From positions 1-6,651 of the forward strand of contig JAGCIP010000151.1 in NCBI GenBank assembly GCA_017648525.1: a stretch of DNA of 6,651 bases. The letters are read 5' to 3'. The stretch comes from Clostridia bacterium. GTDB taxonomy: Bacteria; Bacillota; Clostridia; Christensenellales; Borkfalkiaceae. Numbering within the stretch: position 1 is the first letter of the stretch; each line of letters begins with the position of its first letter. The notes under the pieces are model-generated. The model was not told where the DNA came from. It saw only the letters and a list, made by a program, of their open reading frames with translations, and made no database searches. This document shows, one piece after another, positions 1 through 4,675 of this stretch. Both the position numbers and the translations under genes were made by a program.

Positions 1-318
1 ATTGTGGACTCTTACATTTATAATACAGTTGATAGGGTTAATTTTGAAAAATTATTTCCTGCAAGTACTATATTTGATAATGAAATTGGTGGAAGAGTTA
101 TCACGTTTTGCGGAACACCTGTATCTAACTTTAACTATTACGAAGGTTTTGCATTTCTAAATTATTCAAGAAAACAACAATTGATTAAAATGTTTACTGA
201 TATGGGAGAGCTGCCGATTTATTATTATGGTGACGAAGAAGTATATTTGCGTGTAGCGGATATGAAAAACGGCGATACCTTTGTCGCCTTGTTTAATATC
301 GGATTGGACGAGATATAA
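1..318 (+). CDS. C-terminal part of a probable carbohydrate-active enzyme (5' end outside window)
   Basis: The frame is open from base 1, so the gene begins upstream; the GTG at base 4 lies inside it and is not a convincing start, since no Shine-Dalgarno site is visible. The 105 visible residues run through a glycine-rich GGRVITFCGTP stretch (about residues 29-39) and then a beta-strand-rich part with ELPIYYYGDEEVYLR (about 70-84) and FNIGLDE just before the stop. This pattern resembles the C-terminal beta-sandwich of large bacterial glycoside hydrolases, but I cannot name the family and no catalytic residues are in view. The TAA at 316-318 appears premature, because the same frame continues with a convincing tail to 474. 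The MFS transporter follows in the same direction, which suggests an operon. Hydrolase identity is inference; that this is real coding sequence is fairly sure. Confidence 0.65.
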   Translation: MVDSYIYNTVDRVNFEKLFPASTIFDNEIGGRVITFCGTPVSNFNYYEGFAFLNYSRKQQLIKMFTDMGELPIYYYGDEEVYLRVADMKNGDTFVALFNIGLDEI

Positions 319-474
319 AAAATCGAACTCTATATAGAAAGGAAGGTCAATAAAATTTACTCGTTAAACGAAGATGGTAAAAAAGATATAATCTCATTTA
401 CCTACGATGGAGAGAAGTATACATTAAACAACGGTGCAAAAACACTTATGCCGGAAATATTTATTATATCGTAA
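319..474 (+). pseudogene. Displaced C-terminal tail of the preceding gene, after an in-frame TAA
   Basis: Past the TAA at 316-318 the same reading frame stays open for 51 codons to a second TAA at 472-474. The translation begins KIELYIERKVNKIYSLNEDG and ends LMPEIFIIS. It alternates hydrophobic and polar residues as beta-strands do, has an NEDG turn, and ends with a Pro then a hydrophobic strand, as expected for the end of a C-terminal beta-sandwich. The only in-frame ATG is at 448, too late to be a useful start, so this is unlikely to be a separate gene. The purine run at 337-346 is coding (ERK) and has no start codon behind it. The simplest reading is one gene ending at 474 that carries a nonsense mutation or a sequence error; readthrough is less likely. 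The second TAA lies 29 bases before the transporter start. Confidence 0.6.
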
Positions 475-503
475 AAATTTTTATATCATATTGGAGTTTA
501 AAA

Positions 504-1814
504 ATGGAAGAACATAGAAAAGAAAACAAAGTTAAAGAAAACGGCTTTTATAAATGGATTGTAGTTGCGTTATGTTTTTTTACTGTATTCACTACTTTAG
601 GGTTTTGTAGTTCAACAAATCAATTATTTGTAAAACCTGTTAGTGAATATCTTGAAATTTCGCGAAGTTTGTATTCACTCATAACCACAATTAGATATAT
701 AACAGTAACGATTATTAATTTATTTTTTGCTTCGTTAATAATGAAATTTGGACCAAAAAAACTTATACTTGCGGGTACGATTTGTCTTTCGTTGGCAATG
801 GTAATTTTTGCGATTGCTGATTCCATTTGGATGTTTTATCTTGGCGGAATTTTTCTTGGTCTTGGTTTTGCTTGGACAGGAAGTTCGGTTATGGGATATG
901 TTGTCAATATGTGGTTTAAGGAAAACCGTGGAACAATAATGGGTATTGTTCTTTGCGCAAATGGTTTAGGCGGAGCATTTGCTATGCAGGTTATATCAGC
1001 CTTTATTGAAAGCAATATATATAACCCTGGGTACAAGGTAGCTTATTTGTTTATAGCGGGCATTTTAGCATTATTGTTTTTATTGGTGCTATTTATGTTT
1101 AAGAATAAACCTCAAGGATTAGATAAATTATCGGCTCCAGCCAAGAAAAAAGCTCGTGGACAAGGCTGGAGTGGTATTGAGTTTTCTAAAGTTAAAAGGA
1201 AACCGTATTTTTACATAGCTATGGTGTGTATGTTTTTGACGGGTATTTCTTTAACTGCAGTTAATAGTGTGTCTGCTGCACATATGCGTGACGTGGGGTT
1301 AGATGCTGGCTATGTTGCAACTGTATTAAGTTTACATTCAATTGCGCTTGCAGGGTTTAAATTTTTGGTAGGCTACATTTATGATAAATTTGGATTAAGA
1401 ATAACATCGGGTATCTGCACTATTGTTTCAATAATCGTTATGGTTTGTTTAGCTATCGTTACAAATAGTTTTGAAGGTAAAGTTCTTGCAATGGTTTATG
1501 GGATTTTTTCTTCGCTAGCGTTACCTTTAGAAACTGTTATGTTGTCTATTTATGCAAACGATTTGTTCGGTGAAAAATCGTTTAGTAATGCAATTGGAAT
1601 AATAACATCGACGACAACGGCGGGAATAGCTACGGGGTCATATTTTACAAACTTATCTTTCGACTTGCTTGGCAGTTATAAATTGTCACTTTTAATTTGT
1701 GCCGGAATAATGGCTATTGTTTTTGTTATGTTACAGTTTGTTATTAATAGTGTAAAAAAAGAGCGTAAGCGTGTTGAATATTTAGAAATGCAAGAGGAAA
1801 TAACCAACAATTAA
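504..1814 (+). CDS. MFS transporter, oxalate/monocarboxylate-porter-like
   Basis: A 436-residue integral membrane protein of normal MFS length, predicted to carry a small solute across the cytoplasmic membrane by secondary transport. The N-terminus is short and charged. Hydrophobic segments fall near residues 17-37, 55-77, 88-105, 110-135, 143-167, 178-199, 236-256, 270-292, 300-320, 328-350, 362-385 and 393-415, consistent with 12 helices. The central cytoplasmic loop is basic (about 200-233). An MFS motif A-like turn (KFGPKK, 81-86) follows helix 2, with a half-repeat counterpart YDKFG at 293-297. WFKENRGTIMGI (137-148) before helix 5 recalls the OxlT/monocarboxylate porter group. The start is supported by GGAG at 493-496, seven bases before the ATG. 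It lies 29 bases after the upstream frame's final stop and 47 before the ceramidase-like gene. The substrate is unknown; context suggests a sugar, sugar acid or glycoconjugate breakdown product. Confidence 0.85.
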   Translation: MEEHRKENKVKENGFYKWIVVALCFFTVFTTLGFCSSTNQLFVKPVSEYLEISRSLYSLITTIRYITVTIINLFFASLIMKFGPKKLILAGTICLSLAMVIFAIADSIWMFYLGGIFLGLGFAWTGSSVMGYVVNMWFKENRGTIMGIVLCANGLGGAFAMQVISAFIESNIYNPGYKVAYLFIAGILALLFLLVLFMFKNKPQGLDKLSAPAKKKARGQGWSGIEFSKVKRKPYFYIAMVCMFLTGISLTAVNSVSAAHMRDVGLDAGYVATVLSLHSIALAGFKFLVGYIYDKFGLRITSGICTIVSIIVMVCLAIVTNSFEGKVLAMVYGIFSSLALPLETVMLSIYANDLFGEKSFSNAIGIITSTTTAGIATGSYFTNLSFDLLGSYKLSLLICAGIMAIVFVMLQFVINSVKKERKRVEYLEMQEEITNN

Positions 1815-1861
1815 GATAAATGTTTTTTGTTTAATAAATTAATAGAGGAGATTTAATTACT

Positions 1862-3349
1862 ATGGCTGAATTAAAATTTGGTTGGTCAGAAGTTGATATT
1901 ACGCCTGGAAAAGGAACGAAAATTGGGCTGGCAGGACAGTTTTTTGAAAGAATTACTGATGAAGTTGAAAGCCATATAAGTGTTACTGCCTTAACAATTG
2001 ATAGTGGTAGTGATTATGTTATTATGTGCGCTTGTGATTTAGTTGCTGTTAGTGAAAACCTAAATATATTAGTGAAAGAAAAGCTTGCTAAAAATGGTAT
2101 GGTAAATCCAAAAAAAGTTATTCTTTCTGCTATACATACTCACACATCTTACATTTATAAAAGGAAAACGTCTATAGCAAAAGTAAACCCAAAGCAATAT
2201 CTTCAAAGTATTATTCCAGAAGATATGGCGTATAAACCACTTGTATCTAATGAGAAAGGTATGGATCCTAACGACGCTTTGGAGTTTTTAGCGAACAAAA
2301 TCGTTGAAGCCGTATTACTTTCGTGGGAAAATAGGGAACAAGGCTACTATAGAAACGCTTTCGGTCGTGCCGCAGTTGGTATGTGCCGTAGAGTATGTTA
2401 TGATGATGGAAGTGCGCTTATGTGGGGCGATACTAACCACGCCAACTTTACCGAACTTGAAGGTGGTAATGATAACGGTATTGAACTTATCTTTGTTTAC
2501 GACAAAAATAAAAAAATAACGGGCGTGGTAGCAAATATTGCTTGTCCTGCTCAAGTAGTAGAGCATAGAAGTTATATATCTTCTGACTACTGGGGGAAGG
2601 TTAAGGATAATCTTCGTAAAGAATACGGTGAAGAAGTTTTCGTTTTAGGACTTTGTTCAGCAGCAGGAGATCAATGCCCAAGAGATATGATACGTTGGGT
2701 AGAGCCTGAAAGTTATATTGACGACCCTAATATCAAAAGAGATACTGTGCTTGAAAGAAATGCAGACCCGTCAATGTTTGATATATCGGGATTAAAAGTA
2801 GTAGGAAGAAGAATATCAAGCGAAATAATCGCAGTACACGAAGAATTAAATAGTGAATATAAAGACCAAGCAGAGTTAATTCACGAAACTGCAAACATAA
2901 CTTTACCACTTCGTAGAGTGACTAAATCAGAGTACGCAAACGCAGTAGAAATGATAGATAAGTTTATTGAGAAAAATCGTGGAAAAACTATAAACTTTGA
3001 CGATAATGCTAAAATGCATGTTTACTCTGGAATAATTGCGAGATATGAACTACAAAAGACAGTAAATACCTTTGAAATAGAAACGCACTTTATTCGTTTT
3101 GGTGATATTGCAATAGCAACAAATCCTTTTGAATTGTTCCTTGATTATGGTAATCAAATAAGGGCGAGAAGTAAAGCGAAACAAACTTTCCTTATTCAAC
3201 TTGCTTGTGGTGCGTATGGATACTTGCCTACAGAAAAAGCTGAAAAAGGTAGTCACTATTCGGCATACGTTTCAAGTGGATATGTTGGGCACGAGGGTGG
3301 TAATTTGCTTGTTCGAAAGACAATTGACACTATAAACAAAATGTTCTAA
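1862..3349 (+). CDS. Neutral/alkaline ceramidase-like metal hydrolase, cytoplasmic short form
   Basis: A 495-residue protein with the features of the neutral/alkaline non-lysosomal ceramidase N-terminal domain, a zinc-dependent amidase fold. It opens with GWSEVDITP (7-15), typical of the family start. IHTHT (91-95) supplies the HxH zinc motif. The family's second His-ligand region corresponds to NIACPAQ (225-231), with Cys228 where a His is expected. LCSAAGDQCP (264-273) sits at the loop bearing the nucleophile in ceramidases. NPFELF (421-426) offers Glu424, and GYLPT (453-457) offers Tyr454, matching the remaining Glu and Tyr ligands. There is no signal peptide and no C-terminal Ig-like domain, unlike secreted ceramidases of roughly 650 or more residues. 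GAGGAG at 1845-1850 lies 11 bases before the ATG. The family call is strong, but true ceramidase activity is doubtful; an amide or ester in a glycoconjugate is a plausible alternative substrate. Confidence 0.8.
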   Translation: MAELKFGWSEVDITPGKGTKIGLAGQFFERITDEVESHISVTALTIDSGSDYVIMCACDLVAVSENLNILVKEKLAKNGMVNPKKVILSAIHTHTSYIYKRKTSIAKVNPKQYLQSIIPEDMAYKPLVSNEKGMDPNDALEFLANKIVEAVLLSWENREQGYYRNAFGRAAVGMCRRVCYDDGSALMWGDTNHANFTELEGGNDNGIELIFVYDKNKKITGVVANIACPAQVVEHRSYISSDYWGKVKDNLRKEYGEEVFVLGLCSAAGDQCPRDMIRWVEPESYIDDPNIKRDTVLERNADPSMFDISGLKVVGRRISSEIIAVHEELNSEYKDQAELIHETANITLPLRRVTKSEYANAVEMIDKFIEKNRGKTINFDDNAKMHVYSGIIARYELQKTVNTFEIETHFIRFGDIAIATNPFELFLDYGNQIRARSKAKQTFLIQLACGAYGYLPTEKAEKGSHYSAYVSSGYVGHEGGNLLVRKTIDTINKMF

Positions 3350-3404
3350 ATTATTGAAATTTAAATTGGTATATTCTTTGCATAAATGATTTTGCATAAG
3401 AGGT

Positions 3405-3444
3405 AAATAACCGAGTGCAAAATTATTTATGCACTCGGTTATTT
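3405..3444. terminator. Bidirectional intrinsic terminator between convergent genes
   Basis: A perfect 15-bp inverted repeat: left arm AAATAACCGAGTGCA (3405-3419), right arm TGCACTCGGTTATTT (3430-3444), with a 10-base loop. The core CCGAGTGCA stem is flanked by an A-rich 5' side and a T-rich 3' side, so either strand gives a hairpin ending in a short U-rich run. It lies 55 bases after the ceramidase-like gene's stop. The right arm contains the regulator's stop codon (TAA on the minus strand, 3439-3441). The U tract beyond the stem is weak on both strands. Confidence 0.8.
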
Positions 3445-4341
3445 GGCTAAAAAATTATCGGGGGGAGCTTTTGTCTTCTTTCGGTATTCTGTTGGCGTCA
3501 TGTTTGAGAAACTTTTAAAAAGTTTATTAAAGTAACTAATACTATCATAATAAAGCTCGTTAGAAATCTCTAATATTGTCATATCGGTATTTGTAAGTAG
3601 GTGGCAGGCATGTTTGTATTTTACATGTTTAATATAATCAACTATTGAGGTTTCCATATATTCCTTAAATACTCTTGATAGTCTAGAATAACTGTAAGGC
3701 GTGCTTTTTGCTAGTTCTGTTGTCGAAGCTTTAACGGTTGGATCGTTGAGAACAAGCAAAAAATCAGAAAGCCATTTTGGAAAAACACTTGTTCTTACAT
3801 ATCGTTGCATTAAAAAATCTGAAAAAAGAGCATCAATAATAATCTTTGTTTTTTGGTTTTTTTCTTCTACGGTGATATCTGCTCTAGATAAAGATAGTGT
3901 TGATTCTATTATTTTGGCTATTGGGAAGTTTTTTGTCGTAAAATTTAACAACTTTCCGCTAGTGATTTCATTAATGGTCTTTTCATCTAAAGTAGAAAAT
4001 AATTTTTTTGCATATTCTTCCGTGAATAAAAAGGCAAGGTGATGACCTTTACTCTTGTTGTTTGGATAACTTAATTTGTGAACATCCGATGGCCTAATAA
4101 GACAAGCATCACCAGTTTGCATTGTATATTCTTGATAATTTATAGAATGGGTAAATGAACCATAAGTTACCACGTAGAATTCCCAATGGTCGTGAGTGTG
4201 CCAATAAGGGAAATCGATATTTAACCAGTTGAAAGATGCTTCTTGGTTTGGTGTTGGGGATACTTTAACATAGGAACTATAATGAAGTTTCCCTACTGGA
4301 GGGGGACCTATTATATTTTTATCTATAAAGCGATTATTCAT
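3439..4341 (-). CDS. AraC-family transcriptional regulator with N-terminal cupin sensor domain
   Basis: A 300-residue cytoplasmic DNA-binding protein, the usual length for two-domain AraC regulators. The N-terminal part (about 40-110) is a cupin-type ligand pocket, with WHTHDHWEF (47-55) and GDACLIRPSDVH (77-88) typical of sugar-sensing members. The C-terminal part (about 190-290) carries two helix-turn-helix units: TELAKSTPYSYSRLSRVFKE (208-227), then ILEISNELYYDSISYFNKLF (256-275), ending in the family signature MTPTEYRKK (281-289). GAGG (plus-strand 4350-4353) lies eight bases upstream of the ATG. The gene is transcribed away from the glycosidase gene across a 334-base shared control region and converges on the transporter operon, so it probably controls the glycosidase gene, perhaps the operon, and its own promoter. 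The ligand is unknown. The stop codon is embedded in the terminator stem. Confidence 0.92.
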   Translation of the reverse strand: MNNRFIDKNIIGPPPVGKLHYSSYVKVSPTPNQEASFNWLNIDFPYWHTHDHWEFYVVTYGSFTHSINYQEYTMQTGDACLIRPSDVHKLSYPNNKSKGHHLAFLFTEEYAKKLFSTLDEKTINEITSGKLLNFTTKNFPIAKIIESTLSLSRADITVEEKNQKTKIIIDALFSDFLMQRYVRTSVFPKWLSDFLLVLNDPTVKASTTELAKSTPYSYSRLSRVFKEYMETSIVDYIKHVKYKHACHLLTNTDMTILEISNELYYDSISYFNKLFKSFSNMTPTEYRKKTKAPPDNFLAK

Positions 4342-4375
4342 AGAAGTTACCTCATAATTTGAATACTAATTTATT

Positions 4376-4389
4376 TAAATATAACACAA
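4376..4389 (-). repeat. Copy A of the inverted element TTGTGTTATATTTA
   Basis: Read on the minus strand this is TTGTGTTATATTTA and covers the regulator's extended -10. An exact copy lies in opposite orientation at 4529-4542. It may be a shared operator or simply shared promoter sequence. Confidence 0.6.
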
Positions 4390-4406
4390 ATTAAAATATT
4401 TATCAA
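4378..4406 (-). promoter_or_regulatory. Promoter of the AraC-family regulator
   Basis: On the minus strand, -35 TTGATA (plus positions 4401-4406) and -10 TATATT (4378-4383) are separated by exactly 17 bases, with a TGT extended -10 directly before TATATT. Transcription would start near 4371, giving a leader of about 30 bases that includes the GAGG ribosome site. It is close to the vegetative sigma consensus. Confidence 0.65.
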
Positions 4407-4472
4407 CAATTTCTCGTATTTATTTCAAAAATCGTAGCATAATAGAGCAATGATTTGGCACAATACAGATAG

Positions 4473-4496
4473 ATAATGTTAAATTATAATGTTAAA
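4473..4496 (+). repeat. Tandem 11-base direct repeat ATAATGTTAAA
   Basis: ATAATGTTAAA occurs at 4473-4483 and again at 4486-4496, a 13-base period. It lies just upstream of the glycosidase promoter, where AraC proteins often bind paired direct-repeat half-sites. The operator role is inference, and the sequence is AT-rich enough for some doubt. Confidence 0.5.
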
Positions 4497-4511
4497 ATAT
4501 ATATGAACAGT

Positions 4512-4540
4512 ATTTTAATTAAGCCATATTGTGTTATATT
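4512..4540 (+). promoter_or_regulatory. Probable promoter of the glycosidase gene, with a weak -35
   Basis: TATATT at 4535-4540 is preceded by TGT (4532-4534), an extended -10. A 17-base spacer places the -35 at ATTTTA (4512-4517), a poor match to TTGACA, as expected of a promoter that needs an activator such as the neighbouring AraC protein. The start site would be near 4547, leaving a leader of roughly 130 bases. Confidence 0.45.
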
Positions 4541-4542
4541 TA
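4529..4542 (+). repeat. Copy B of the inverted element TTGTGTTATATTTA
   Basis: An exact plus-strand match to the minus-strand element at 4376-4389, separated by 139 bases, covering the glycosidase gene's extended -10. A second shared block, TATTTTAATT, lies just upstream of each copy (plus 4511-4520; minus, plus-strand positions 4389-4398) but at a different spacing. Confidence 0.6.
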
Positions 4543-4578
4543 TGTGGTTAAATAGATTTTATTCATTTATTAGGTGGA

Positions 4579-4597
4579 ATTTGTGGAGAACACAAAT
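4579..4597. repeat. Short inverted repeat in the glycosidase leader
   Basis: ATTTGTG (4579-4585) and CACAAAT (4591-4597) form a perfect 7-bp inverted repeat around a GAGAA loop. It lies in the predicted leader, about 80 bases before the glycosidase start. It could be an operator, since it shares TTGTG/CACAA with the promoter elements, or a weak RNA hairpin. No U tract follows, so it is not a terminator. Confidence 0.45.
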
Positions 4598-4675
4598 GAG
4601 CAAGTTTTAAATAATTGCTGATGTGTGATTAAAAGTGTATATAAGTAATACCAAAAAATAAGGAGAAATAACTCA

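Larger units (their letters stand above)
4342..4675. other. Divergent intergenic control region
   Basis: A 334-base, very AT-rich region between the divergent regulator and glycosidase genes, with no credible gene of its own. It holds a good promoter for the regulator on the minus strand and a weaker extended -10 promoter for the glycosidase. It also holds a 14-base inverted element over both -10 regions, a tandem 11-base direct repeat between them, and a small hairpin in the glycosidase leader. This layout fits AraC-type control from shared operators; binding is inferred, not shown. Confidence 0.75.

Noticed and set aside
337..356. Shine-Dalgarno-like purine run (AAAGGAAGG) suggesting a new start after the internal stop
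   Set aside because: No ATG, GTG or TTG follows at a usable distance in the open frame, and the purines encode the E-R-K residues of the continuing protein.
465..490. AT palindrome around AAAAATTTTT between the first gene and the transporter as a terminator
   Set aside because: It has no loop and no GC core, and the transporter start follows closely with its own ribosome site, so co-transcription is more likely.
2304..2566. Overlapping frames on both strands inside the ceramidase-like gene
   Set aside because: Both are shadows of a well-supported gene with conserved motifs across this stretch.
3701..4042. 113-codon open frame on the plus strand inside the regulator gene
   Set aside because: It lies wholly antisense to a clear AraC-family gene, has no convincing ribosome site and no recognisable domain; it is a by-product of the AT-rich coding sequence.
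4462..4490. Perfect TATAAT at 4485-4490 as the main glycosidase promoter
   Set aside because: At a 17-base spacing the -35 would be AATACA, and there is no TG extension; the string belongs to the ATAATGTTAAA direct repeat. The extended -10 at 4535-4540 seems better, though this cannot be fully excluded.
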